Assembly (NCBI GenBank): GCA_965277855.1
Contig: OZ255847.1
Span: 5,084,001-5,148,000, forward strand
Length of the DNA: 64,000 nucleotides
Source: Bog-105 sp965277855
GTDB taxonomy: Bacteria > Acidobacteriota > Terriglobia > Bryobacterales > Bryobacteraceae
Direction of reading: 5' to 3'
The translations under genes and the position numbers were made by a program. Below the pieces are notes generated by a model. That model did no database searches, had not been told where the DNA came from, and was given only the letters and a program-made list of their open reading frames with translations. Below, piece after piece: positions 1 to 9,700 of this stretch. Numbering within the stretch: the first letter of the stretch is position 1; each line of letters opens with the position of its first letter.

Positions 1-1158
1 GTCATTGATTCCAATGATGCGAAGCGGCGCGTCTTTATCGTGCGTGGAGGGAAACTGGTTACGTTCCCAGCCGGCATGAGCATGATGGTGCCCGGGCAGT
101 GGGGGCCGGCGCTGCGCTCCGATCTATTCAGCTGGCGGACCAAGATGCGCTTTCTGGCGGAGACCCGTGTCCGTCCCCGGCTCCGGGAGACGGATATTTC
201 GGTTGGTGAACTGGTTTCCGACCACTTCGGCGGCGAAGTGCTCGAGTATGTGGCGGATCCGTTACTGGCCGGAGTGTACGGGGGCGACGCGGCCAGCCTG
301 AGCGCAGCTAGTGTATTGCCGCGATTTCTCGACTACGAAACGCGTTACGGAAGCCTGATTCGCGGCGTGCGGAACGAAATGAACAACGGTCCGAAGACAA
401 GCGTGTTTCGATCGTTTCGGAATGGCATGCAGTCGTTGACCGACGTGCTGGCGCACGCGATCCGCGAGTCAACCCGAGTGATTCACGCCGAGGCCACTAC
501 TGTAACGGGACTGGCTGATGGTTGGGAAGTTCGCCTGGGAGTTGCTGAGCGGCTTACTGCGAAGGAATTAGTGCTGGCGTGTCCTGCGCACGTCTCAGCC
601 AGATTACTTGAGCGAGATTCACCGGAGCTGGCGAGGGATCTGGCGGCCATTCCCTATGCGTCGTCGATCCTGGTAACCCTCCTCTATGACGCCGCCACGT
701 TTCGCCATCCGCTCGATGGATTCGGCTTCCTGGTGCCCCGAAACGAGCGGAAAACAATCGCGGCGGCAACCTGGATTAACACTAAATTCCCGACGCGAGT
801 GGCTCCCGGAGTGGTAGCGATTCGAGCCTTTATCGTGGCCGCGAACGCGGAGGAACTGCTCGGCAGTAAGGATGATGAACTCGCAGCGCTGGTGAGTGCG
901 GATCTGGGCCGTTTCATGCAGCTGGCGAGCCTCCCGCGAACGGCGATCGTGCGGCGCTGGCCACGGTCGATGCCGCAGTATGTAGTCGGTCATGCAGCGT
1001 GGCAGCAAGTTATCGGTCGGCTGCTTCAAGCACAGCCTTCGCTTCATCTAGTAGGGAATGCCTATCAGGGAGTAGGTATTCCGGACTGCGTTCGCCTAGC
1101 GAAGACAACGGCGGCGGCTTTAGCAGGGATTAAAAGCACTCAACAAAGTTCAATTTGA
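1..1158 (+). CDS. hemY: Protoporphyrinogen oxidase, oxygen-dependent type (5' end outside window)
   Basis: C-terminal part of an FAD-dependent protoporphyrinogen oxidase, which oxidises protoporphyrinogen IX to protoporphyrin IX in haem synthesis. The frame is open from base 1, so the gene starts upstream and its FAD-binding N-terminus is missing; an internal GTG at 40 is not a convincing start. The segment YVADPLLAGVYGGDAASLS near the start and the C-terminal GNAYQGVGIPDCVRLA, which resembles the family's conserved FAD-contacting end, support the call. The family is usually 450-480 residues; about 385 are present. The symbol hemG is also used for this FAD type in some annotation systems. Confidence 0.9.
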   Translation, partial: VIDSNDAKRRVFIVRGGKLVTFPAGMSMMVPGQWGPALRSDLFSWRTKMRFLAETRVRPRLRETDISVGELVSDHFGGEVLEYVADPLLAGVYGGDAASLSAASVLPRFLDYETRYGSLIRGVRNEMNNGPKTSVFRSFRNGMQSLTDVLAHAIRESTRVIHAEATTVTGLADGWEVRLGVAERLTAKELVLACPAHVSARLLERDSPELARDLAAIPYASSILVTLLYDAATFRHPLDGFGFLVPRNERKTIAAATWINTKFPTRVAPGVVAIRAFIVAANAEELLGSKDDELAALVSADLGRFMQLASLPRTAIVRRWPRSMPQYVVGHAAWQQVIGRLLQAQPSLHLVGNAYQGVGIPDCVRLAKTTAAALAGIKSTQQSSI

Positions 1159-1240
1159 TGATCTACAACGGCGCGGGCTCGCGTCTTGTTAAACGTAGCG
1201 GGACAGCGCTGCGAAGAGATAGGTAATACAAGGGGGATGT

Positions 1241-1918
1241 ATGAAGGCAGGTTTATGGGCAGTGTTGGCCATGGTGCTGACCGTGGTTCCGGTGGCGGCA
1301 CAAAAGACAGCAGCCGAGAGGCTGGACGCCGCGACACAAGATTTGCATGAAATGATGAACGCCTCGGACAAGGGCGTCCCGCTCGACCTGATTAACAAGG
1401 CATCATGTGTTGTGGTGATACCGAATCTGAAAAAAGCCGGGTTCATCGTGGGAGGGCAGTACGGAAAAGGCTTTTTCACATGCCGTAAGGAGTCTGGAAT
1501 CGGCTGGAGCGCTCCTGGCTCGTTACGCATTTCGGGTGGCAAATTCGGCCTGTTAATTGGCGGATCGGAAACCGACTTGATCATGCTGGTGATGAACAAG
1601 CACGGTATGGAACGTATGCTGAGCGATAAAACACAGTTGGGCGGTGAGTTGTCGGCGGCCGCAGGTCCGGTGGGCCGCGATTCTTCGGCGATGACCGATG
1701 CGGTGATGAAAGCCGAGATTCTTACTTACTCGCGGCAGCGCGGGATTTATGGCGGTATCGATGTGTCTGGATCGGCGGTGACGCAGGATACGGAGGCCAA
1801 TAAAGAAATGTATGGCAAACCCATTACTAACAAGGAGATTATCGAAGGCGGCATTACCGCTCCCGCGGACGCCGAAAAATTTCTTCATGAGCTCGACCGG
1901 GTTTCGTCGCGCAAGTAA
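1241..1918 (+). CDS. Secreted SYLF (Ysc84-type) lipid-binding domain protein
   Basis: A 225-residue protein with an N-terminal signal peptide (about residues 1-20, hydrophobic core ending VAAQ) followed by one SYLF domain. The pattern ASCVVVIPNLKKAGFIVGG, then GKGFFTCR and GWSAPGSLRISGGKFGLLIGG, is the hallmark of the Ysc84/SYLF family, whose members bind phosphoinositides in eukaryotes; the bacterial role is unknown. The ATG at 1241 has a strong ribosome-binding site, AGGGGG at 1231-1236. It stands alone between hemY and ddl and is followed by a hairpin terminator. The signal peptide suggests a periplasmic location. Confidence 0.85.
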   Translation: MKAGLWAVLAMVLTVVPVAAQKTAAERLDAATQDLHEMMNASDKGVPLDLINKASCVVVIPNLKKAGFIVGGQYGKGFFTCRKESGIGWSAPGSLRISGGKFGLLIGGSETDLIMLVMNKHGMERMLSDKTQLGGELSAAAGPVGRDSSAMTDAVMKAEILTYSRQRGIYGGIDVSGSAVTQDTEANKEMYGKPITNKEIIEGGITAPADAEKFLHELDRVSSRK

Positions 1919-1942
1919 CCGGCAAATTCATCAGTCCTACTG

Positions 1943-1984
1943 CGGCCATCTCTTCCCACAAAGGGAGATGGCCGTTTGTTTTCC
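1943..1984 (+). terminator. Rho-independent terminator after the SYLF gene
   Basis: A perfect 10-bp stem, CGGCCATCTC (1943-1952) with GAGATGGCCG (1965-1974), is followed by TTTGTTTTCC. It lies about 25 bases after the SYLF stop codon. Its 3' arm carries the only good ribosome-binding sequence (AGGGAG) in front of the upstream TTG candidate start of ddl at 1976, so terminator and translation-initiation region overlap. Confidence 0.75.
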
Positions 1985-2989
1985 TACAATAAAGGTTTGC
2001 CAGAAATATTAAAGAAGATCCGCGTCGCGCTCCTGTTTGGAGGCCGCTCGGGTGAACATGAAATTTCAGTGCGCTCCGCTGAATCGGTGAGGAAGGCGCT
2101 TGACCCGGCGAGGTACGAAGTAGCGGAGATCTATATCACCAAAGAGGGCAAGTGGGAGCCGCGCGCGATCGTGCCGGAGCCGAACGCCAATGCAGACATC
2201 GACGTGGTGTTTCCGGTGCTCCATGGCACTTTTGGAGAAGACGGTACCGTACAGGGATTGCTTGAATTAGCGGGCCTTCCTTACGTAGGGGCCGGAGTTT
2301 TGGCGTCGGCGGCCTCGATGGATAAGGCGTTTACCAAGCGCCTTTGTCGCGATGCCGGTCTTCCCGTTGTGCCCTACCTGGTCTTGCGGCGCGGAGAATT
2401 CGATGCAAAAGCGCTCGAGCTGCCCTTCGGCTTTCCCGTGTTTGTGAAACCCGCCAACCTAGGCTCGTCGGTCGGCATTACCAGAGTGAAGTGCGCCTGC
2501 GATTTACCGGAAGCTCTGATGACCGCCTGCCAGTTCGACCGCAAAATTCTGGTAGAGCGAGGAATCACAGGCCGCGAGTTCGAATGCGCCGTGTTGGGTG
2601 GCGACTCCCCGCAGGCGTCGATGCCATGTGAGGTTCTTCCTTCTCAAGATTTCTACACCTATGAAGACAAATATCTGCTAAACGAGGCCCGCATCGATCT
2701 GCCTCCCCGGTTGAGTGACTCACAGATTGCCCAGATACAGCGACTGGCTGTCGCTGGTTTCCAAGCGGTGGACTGCGAAGGCATGGCGCGTGTTGACTTT
2801 CTCATGGACGGCCAAACCGGCGAATTTTTCATCAACGAGATCAACACAATTCCGGGCTTTACGTCCATCAGTATGTACCCCAAGATGTGGGAGTATTCAG
2901 GCCTCCCGTATACGCAGCTTCTCGACAAATTGATCGACATGGCATTGAATCGCGCAGAATCACGGCGGCAGACGCAGTATTCGCGATGA
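1976..2989 (+). CDS. ddl: D-alanine--D-alanine ligase
   Basis: ATP-grasp ligase that joins two D-alanines for peptidoglycan precursors in the cytoplasm. The N-terminal KIRVALLFGGRSGEHEISV and the late block FINEINTIPGFTSISMYPKMWE are diagnostic. The C-terminus carries MARVDFLMDG and the NEINT metal-binding motif. Length (about 337) is normal for the family. The start is uncertain: TTG at 1976 has AGGGAG 8 bases upstream but lies in the U-tract of the preceding terminator, while TTG at 1997 gives the more typical short N-terminus. The 3' end overlaps the next gene as ATGA. Confidence 0.92.
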   Translation: MFSYNKGLPEILKKIRVALLFGGRSGEHEISVRSAESVRKALDPARYEVAEIYITKEGKWEPRAIVPEPNANADIDVVFPVLHGTFGEDGTVQGLLELAGLPYVGAGVLASAASMDKAFTKRLCRDAGLPVVPYLVLRRGEFDAKALELPFGFPVFVKPANLGSSVGITRVKCACDLPEALMTACQFDRKILVERGITGREFECAVLGGDSPQASMPCEVLPSQDFYTYEDKYLLNEARIDLPPRLSDSQIAQIQRLAVAGFQAVDCEGMARVDFLMDGQTGEFFINEINTIPGFTSISMYPKMWEYSGLPYTQLLDKLIDMALNRAESRRQTQYSR

Positions 2990-4512
2990 GGGTTGGCCGT
3001 TTTCTTTGGGTTCTTGCGCTGGTGAGTGGCTTGGCTGCCCAGCAGGTGCCTTCTGATGCCGCCAAACCAGCTAATCCGGCTGAGGATCTCGACCCGGCTT
3101 TGCGGCGGTTTGTCGATGTGTTGTCCACCGTGCAAACCGAGGCTGCGGAGCCGCCGCCCGTGGACAAGCTCGTCTACGAGGGAGCGATTCCTTCCATGCT
3201 GCGCCAATTAGATCCGCATACTCAATTCTTCGATCCGGCGCAGTTTCAGCAATTAAAGCAAATGGAGGATTCGGAGCAGAAGGGTTTTGGGAGTATCGTC
3301 TCTGTTTTGCCGGGACAAGTCATTTTCTTGCAGACGCTGCCTGGCACCCCATCTAACAAAGCGGGTATTCAGGCAGGTGATGAACTCGTTGCAGTGAATA
3401 ACATCGCAATCCGATCGCTCGAACCGCAGGATATTATTCAGTTGCTGACGCAAGCGCGGCAGCAGCGGGTGGCGGTGTATGTGCGCAGACAAGGCTCGCC
3501 TCGCCCACTCGAATTTCGCCTGACTCCCGAGTTAGTGGATGCGCCGAGTGTGGATCGTGCGTATCTATTGGAGCCGCACGTCGGTTACATTCGCCTGGCC
3601 AGTTGGGATTTACAGACGGCCAGGCAACTCACTGACGCGATTGCCAAGTTAGGCGGACCGTCGCTCAGTGGATTAGTAGTGGATTTACGCAACAATCCCG
3701 GTGGAGTGGTAAAGGCGTCGCTGGATGCGGCAGCTATGTTTTTGATGCCCGGCCAGCGGATCCTCACGGCCAAAGGACGGACGAGCGGTCCGCAAAATGC
3801 CGATGTTCCGAAAGACGCAAAGCCGTTCCGGTTTGCCGTCAGTATCCTGATTAATGCCAAGACAGCCAGCGCTTCCGAGATCTTTTCCGGTGCCTTGCAG
3901 GACCACGACCGGGCCACAATTGTGGGTGAAACGAGTTATGGAAAAGGCTTGGTGCAAAGCGTCGTGCCGCTCTCCGATGGTGCGGGCCTGGCGATTACGA
4001 CAGCTTTTTACTATACGCCGAGCGGCCGGTCGATTCAGCATCCGCTGAAAGATTCCGCGCTTTCTGAAACATTCAACGACCGGCCGAACCCGAGTGCCCC
4101 GACTTATAAGACCGACAAAGGGCGGGTAGTTACTGGCGGAGGCGGCATTCAGCCCGATATCAGGGTAGGTCCCGCCCCTCTCAGCCGTCTGGAAACGGTC
4201 TTAGACGCCAGCGGCGTACTAACTTCTTACGCGACAAACTATCTGGCAAGCCATTCATCGGTTCCGGATAACTTTGAAGTTACAGCCGAAATGCTGGATG
4301 AGCTGAAGGTGTTTCTGTCCACGCGATCCATCCAGCCGGGAGTCGGGGAGTGGAGTTCGGAGCGCGCCTGGGTGAGCCAGCGGCTCAAAGAAGAAATCGT
4401 CACGCAGGCGCGGGGCGTTGCAGCCGGGGAGGAAGTCCAGGCGCGGCACGATCCGCAAGTGCAGGCGGCGCTGCGGGCAGTGAAAGAAAAGACAGTCCTT
4501 GCCAGTAACTAA
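2986..4512 (+). CDS. S41 family C-terminal processing peptidase with PDZ domain
   Basis: A 508-residue exported serine protease of the CtpA/Prc family, which trims C-termini of periplasmic or envelope proteins. There is a signal-like N-terminus (residues 1-18), a PDZ domain at about 100-180 (GTPSNKAGIQAGDELVAVNN) and the S41 catalytic domain. Ser297 in TASASE and Lys320 in YGKGLVQS match the Ser/Lys catalytic dyad. The frame is open further upstream into ddl, but ATG 2986 overlaps the ddl TGA (ATGA) and gives the correct export signal, so it was chosen. Coupling to ddl suggests a cell-envelope operon. Confidence 0.9.
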   Translation: MRVGRFLWVLALVSGLAAQQVPSDAAKPANPAEDLDPALRRFVDVLSTVQTEAAEPPPVDKLVYEGAIPSMLRQLDPHTQFFDPAQFQQLKQMEDSEQKGFGSIVSVLPGQVIFLQTLPGTPSNKAGIQAGDELVAVNNIAIRSLEPQDIIQLLTQARQQRVAVYVRRQGSPRPLEFRLTPELVDAPSVDRAYLLEPHVGYIRLASWDLQTARQLTDAIAKLGGPSLSGLVVDLRNNPGGVVKASLDAAAMFLMPGQRILTAKGRTSGPQNADVPKDAKPFRFAVSILINAKTASASEIFSGALQDHDRATIVGETSYGKGLVQSVVPLSDGAGLAITTAFYYTPSGRSIQHPLKDSALSETFNDRPNPSAPTYKTDKGRVVTGGGGIQPDIRVGPAPLSRLETVLDASGVLTSYATNYLASHSSVPDNFEVTAEMLDELKVFLSTRSIQPGVGEWSSERAWVSQRLKEEIVTQARGVAAGEEVQARHDPQVQAALRAVKEKTVLASN

Positions 4513-4585
4513 TGCTGTAAGCACTCGACCCTGTTTCTGAGCCGCGCGCGTTAGCAAGGGCCTTGTGAGTTTTGCGACCCTGAAC

Positions 4586-6451
4586 TTACTGTTGAGAGCG
4601 CAGACGGTTCAGATTAGCTCGCGCGGCGCTGTGATTTGGATCGAGGCGAAGCGCATCTTCGAAAGCTTCCGCCGCAGCCGTGCGGTCGCCCGTAATGGCA
4701 AGCAGCGTTCCCAGATTGGTTTGAATATCCGCGTCGTGCGGATTGAGTCTGGCGGCCTCACGGAAGCAGGCGAGGGCTTCCGTGATGGCTCGTTTTTTGA
4801 AGTAGATCGTGCCGAGCGCAGCTTGCGCGGGCGCATCGTCGGGTTTGGCGGAGAGGAAAGTTTTGTACTCCGTTTCGGCTTCGTCAAAATCACCCATGGC
4901 AGCTAGAGAACGGGCCAGATTGTAACGGGCATTCGCATATCCTGGGTCGGATGCGAGCGCGGTGCGCAGTTCGGCGATGGCTTCCGGAACGTGTTCCTGA
5001 GCGAGGAGAACGGCCGCGACGCTATTCCGGGCTGTTGCATTCTTAGGCTCGATGCGCAGAGCATCGCGGTAACTCCCAAGGGCGGCACCCAGTTGCCCGC
5101 GGGTTTGTTCGAGTGCGCCCAGGTTGTAATGCGCGACGAAATCGGCCGGATACTTCGCGAGCCGGCGGCGCATGATGGCTTCTTGGAGATCGAAGCGCGC
5201 GTCAGGGTTTTTGGGAAGAACTTGCAGCCAGACGTGTCCCATCTCGTCGCGGCTTCGATTGCCCGTTTCCACCAGGACCGGCGGCCGGTTTGGGTTGCGA
5301 GGGTTCCCCTCCGAGTTATCGTAGGAAATCCGCATTTCGACTTTCGTGCCCTTCGGGAGTGGGATGGGATGCACGTATTCGTAGGCGGCTTGCCAGTTGA
5401 TGTCCCAATCGGGGATGTGAATGAGCGAGCGGCGCGCCCCTCCAGGCAGTACGGCCCACGCATCTATAGTCTTTCCCAGATAGTGGGCGTGCGGGTAAAT
5501 GGCTAGTAAGTCAACCGCGACGGGCAGAGTAAGTGAATCAGTAACTACGAAATCACGATGGCCGGGCGGAATGTGGATAGCGCCATCGTGCTCGAGTTGC
5601 AGGAGCATAGGAAAGAGCGTGGGCGGCTTGGAGGAAAAGTAGAGGCCAATTTCGACTTCGACCGATTCCGGTTTACCGGTGGGTTGCAGGTGCAGATTGA
5701 GCACCAGGTCGGTCGAGCGATCGAGACGCCAACTCATCGCTTCCGGATCCAAACGTAGAACGGTGGCCGGTTTCCAAAAAAGGAAATGTGAATCCGGGTC
5801 GAAGTCGTCCGAGGCCGCTTCAGTTATCACGTCCATACCGGGGAAACCAGGCTGGCCGTCGATGCCGTCGCGGCTGCGCATAGATTGCGTACGATCAAGG
5901 ACCACGTTCGCGTGATGCACAACGCGCAGGTTCGAGAGGCGCAGTTCGAGGCCGCGCACAAAACGAGTTCCCGTAAGTCCGGTGGGCACGATGAAGTTAC
6001 GGAAAACGTCTTCGCCTTCGGCCGGCATCAGATAGGGCTTGGGCATTTTAAGAATTAGATCGGGCGTACCCATCTGCCATTCACTGGTGAAGTGAGGAGC
6101 CGCCGGGAGTATGGAGGGATCGCCGCGCATTTTGCCCTGCTGCAGCCAGTCGGAAAATAGGCGGATCTGACTATCGGAGAGGCTGCGATCGCCCACGAAC
6201 ACGCCAGCACTATCGCCTCCCTGTTCGTTGCGGGGCGGCCACGGCGGCATATAACGGCGTTTTGTAACGTCGACAATTTGCGAAGCGTGCCGGCTGACGT
6301 CTTCAAACGTAATGAGCGAAAACGGGCCGACGCCCCCTGCGTGATGGCAAGGCGCGCACCGCTGGTAAACAAGCGGAGCAATGTCTTTGGTAAACGTGAC
6401 TGGAGCGGCTGCAGCGACGACAGTCAGCGTAAGAAAGAGAAGACAGCGCAT
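4586..6451 (-). CDS. Cytochrome c / copper type II monooxygenase-like / TPR multidomain protein
   Basis: An exported protein of about 621 residues. After a signal peptide (residues 1-16) comes one haem c site, CAPCH (32-36). The middle has paired-histidine motifs, VVHHANVV, LNLHLQP and YPHAHYLG, reminiscent of the CuA and CuB histidines of peptidylglycine/dopamine-type copper type II monooxygenases. The C-terminal third is at least four TPR repeats (pattern NLGAL, YNLARSLAAMGDFDEAE, LGTIYFKKRAITEAL). The substrate is unknown. ATG 6451 was chosen over an upstream in-frame start because it begins the signal peptide. It is the last gene of the TamB operon, 7 bases after the DUF2103-like gene. 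Confidence 0.7.
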   Translation of the reverse strand: MRCLLFLTLTVVAAAAPVTFTKDIAPLVYQRCAPCHHAGGVGPFSLITFEDVSRHASQIVDVTKRRYMPPWPPRNEQGGDSAGVFVGDRSLSDSQIRLFSDWLQQGKMRGDPSILPAAPHFTSEWQMGTPDLILKMPKPYLMPAEGEDVFRNFIVPTGLTGTRFVRGLELRLSNLRVVHHANVVLDRTQSMRSRDGIDGQPGFPGMDVITEAASDDFDPDSHFLFWKPATVLRLDPEAMSWRLDRSTDLVLNLHLQPTGKPESVEVEIGLYFSSKPPTLFPMLLQLEHDGAIHIPPGHRDFVVTDSLTLPVAVDLLAIYPHAHYLGKTIDAWAVLPGGARRSLIHIPDWDINWQAAYEYVHPIPLPKGTKVEMRISYDNSEGNPRNPNRPPVLVETGNRSRDEMGHVWLQVLPKNPDARFDLQEAIMRRRLAKYPADFVAHYNLGALEQTRGQLGAALGSYRDALRIEPKNATARNSVAAVLLAQEHVPEAIAELRTALASDPGYANARYNLARSLAAMGDFDEAETEYKTFLSAKPDDAPAQAALGTIYFKKRAITEALACFREAARLNPHDADIQTNLGTLLAITGDRTAAAEAFEDALRLDPNHSAARANLNRLRSQQ

Positions 6452-6458
6452 AGGGCTT

Positions 6459-6758
6459 CTACTTCGGACACAGCGCAGAACGCAGCAGGTTTTCCAGATC
6501 CTCCTTGGCAAGAACAGTGCTGATAAAGAGTTCCTGGCGCGCGCCGGCGCTCAGAGCGATAGCTTTCCAACCATTGGTGGTAGGCACCGTGATGTGAATA
6601 GTGGGCTCGCCGCGCGCATTGCGCACCGGGCGGATGACGCCGGGAATGATGGAGCGAAGTTCGGCGTTGTCTCGCAGCAGGCGCTCGAGAATAGGGCGCA
6701 GACCATCGATAATGCTGTGCTCTATCTTGAGCTTGTTTTGAGCGGCCCGCAGTTTCAT
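6459..6758 (-). CDS. Small DUF2103-like protein
   Basis: A 99-residue cytoplasmic protein. The segments KIEHSIIDGLRPILERLL, IIPGVIRPVRNARGEP and GWKAIALSAGARQELF recall the DUF2103 family (small predicted metal-binding proteins), though typical metal ligands are not obvious here. The ATG lies 3 bases after the tamB stop, so it is very probably translated from the same mRNA. Its function is unknown; linkage to an outer-membrane assembly operon is the only clue. Confidence 0.5.
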   Translation of the reverse strand: MKLRAAQNKLKIEHSIIDGLRPILERLLRDNAELRSIIPGVIRPVRNARGEPTIHITVPTTNGWKAIALSAGARQELFISTVLAKEDLENLLRSALCPK

Positions 6759-6761
6759 GAC

Positions 6762-9700
6762 TTATTTGAAGCGGCGTTTGAATTGAATATCGATGCCGAA
6801 TTCTCCATTGTCGTCGCGCACGGCGACGATCGAGTACTGGCGGTTGAGCGACCATTCGAGGCGAAAAATCTGTTCCGAAGTTTGGGACAAGTTGGTGACG
6901 TAAGTGACCGTTATGGCGCGCGAGACCTGCTGTTCCAGTGTAAGGCGCGCTTGTGGCGTGTTCGTGATGCCTTGCACAAGCGGGTCAATCTTGATATTAG
7001 TAATGCCGAAAAGTTTTGACAGGCGGTTTGTAGAGGGAGCGACGGCCTGGCCGAGGACGCTGTTTGTTCCGGAGTGAAACGCAGTCGTGTCGTTGACTAT
7101 TTGTGTGTTCTGCGTGTTAGACGCTTCCTGTGGCGTCCGGCCGACGGTTAAAAGGGCGATGATATCGCGCGGCTGCAAAGGCGGGTCGGAGCGATAAGTG
7201 ATGTTGAGGTGATTGAGCGTGCCGGCAATAGTAATATCGACCGTGATGCCGCGGGCCTGGGTTTGTAGATCGAGATCCAGAACAGGGTCGATTTTGCTTG
7301 TGTTGCTGAAGCGGACCTCACCGCGATTGATCGTATAACGTGAACCGAAGACGCGGATATCGCCCTGGTTCGCGGAGAGTGAGCCTAAAAGGAGCGGACG
7401 GTCTGGTGTGCCGCGTAGTCGTAAATCGATTTCCGCTTCCACATCCCGGCTGAGAGCCGTACTGAGTTGAAAATTCGGCGTGCTTTCGACAGCAATGTCG
7501 AGATGCAGATTACTGAGAAAGTCCCGGCGATTGGCAGGCACAGGCAGCGGGACGGCGAAGTTGGTGAGGATGTTGCCAACGTCAGTACTCGGATTAAAGA
7601 CCACTCGCGAGATGGTGGCGCTCCCGGAGAGAAGGCTGCTCGCTGCGGTGCCGGAGAGATGGAGATCGGTGGTGGCGGTAAGGCTGACGTTGCTAGCGCT
7701 GCGAACACGCACGTTTTCGGCATGAGCATCCAGGTGGTAAGCGATTGCAGCAGTGGGACCAAAGCTGACAAAACCACCCAGACGGACAAGGCCGCCGCCC
7801 GCATTGCCCGTGAGTTGCTCGACGGTGGCGCGATTGTTGTCGAATGTGATGACGCCGTTGACAGCGCTAATGCCGGAGGGCAGGTCCGCTGTCGCGAGCG
7901 CAGCGCTTTGCAGTTCCATGCGTCCCTGGATGGCTGGTGTTCGCAGCGGGCCCTTAAGAGATGCCCGGAAGATGGTCTGCCCGCTTACATCGAGATTCGG
8001 ATTGACGACCCGAAGCACTTGCAGGTTTAGCAAACCATCTAAATTCAGATCAGCGTTCCAAGGCTGAGAGTCGCTGACGGAGCCGGCTATTTTGAGATGA
8101 CTATTAGGGCCAATGAGCTCGAAGCGTTCCGCGTTTAAACGTCCCTTTACAAGATGTAAAAGGATGGGGCCGCTGTTGTGGAGGTCGAAGGCAAGCACAG
8201 GCCGCGATGCCGCGCCTCCAGACGAAAGAGGAACTTCAGCGGACTTGGGCCGAGCGCACAGCCGGTTTGGGGCGTCGTGCGCGATCTCACGAGAGGGCGA
8301 GTCCGTTGTGCCGCGAAGTTCCTCGAGAGATGACGGCAAAGCGGGCTCGTGCAGGGTGAGCTCTGAAAGCGCCGCCGAGGCGTTCATTCGCGAGAGATGA
8401 TCTAGAGAACCGTCGAAATCGACTGTTCCCGAGAGCTTCCCGCTGGGGAGTTGCTGGACGATAGGAGTCAGCATTTCAAGGCTGGCGTGTTCGACTGTGA
8501 AGTGACCGCGTACTGGCGACCCCGGAACGAGATCTACTTCGGCGCTGCCGGCAAGCTTGCTTTGTGCAAGATCGCCCGAGAGGGACAGGTTGAGGCGATC
8601 TCCGCGCGTGACGAATGTGCTGGTGACGTCTCCCAAATTAGTTCCCATCGCCGCCAGATGGCGGAACAAGAGATGGCCGTTGGCCCCCAAAGGACGGACG
8701 GCAGAATCTTTGACCGCAAAGACCGCCTCGGCGTGGCCATCGAGCTGCCCGTTAAGACGGCTATCGAGCGCAGAAGCGGGCAGGGAAGTGGTGTCTAGAG
8801 CAAGAGACAGCCGCCCGTTCTGCCAGGAGCTTTCGCGCTGATAAGTGGCGGAAAAAAATCCGCTACCGCCGTCCAGTCCGCTCAGCGTGCCGTGTTCCAG
8901 ATGGAGGGCGTCCGGTGCGAGCACAGCATCCGCGGCGATGCGGTGAAACGAACGGCCATAAATCAATGAATCTTCCAACAGTAGATGGCCGCGCCCGGCC
9001 GGGGATCGCAGCGTACCCGAGGCGTCCAGGGTTGCGCTCAGGCGTCCGACTGGCAGGGCGAATTGCCGGAGATTGGCGTGCAGCGAAAGAGGGCTGTTTT
9101 CGGTCAAGTACCACTTGTCAAGTTCGGCTCGGCCGCGAGCGGTGGCATAGCCCGAACGGTTCGTCAAGCTAAGGGAAGCGAGATCTACTGATCGCGAGTC
9201 GATTGCTCCCTTTATGTGAAGCTTGTCCCAGACTTGGCCGCCGAATCGGAACCGCGCCAATGTGAGGTCCCCGGCGAAAGTCGGGTTTGCGGGTGAACCC
9301 GCCAGGGAGCCTTTGAAATTGCCCACGCCTCCTGGCAGGATCTGTGGCACTTGAGCGGGTGGAACGGTGCGGATCAGCGGTTCCACATCGCGTAAGTCGG
9401 TGCTGGCCAACTCCAGCTGAATTCCTCCTCTCCAAGAGCCCGCAAAGGTCAGAGAAGTATTGACGAGATGCAGATGAGAATCACCAAACTCGACGACGCC
9501 TGCCGGGCGCTTCGAGAGGAGAAGGTCGCCGGAGAAGGCCGGGCTGTCGCGAACGGGAACGAGGTGCAGGTTTGTATGAAACGCGATAGTAGCTAGTAAA
9601 CTCGCGAGATCAGCGTTTAGTGAAACCGGGCCGGAAAGAATGGCGTTCCACGGAATGCGCGGCGCCTGGAATGCAATGAGCGCCCGCTGGAGAGGAACGT

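Noticed and set aside
7467..8030. A 187-codon plus-strand frame
   Set aside because: It is antisense to tamB with no domain.
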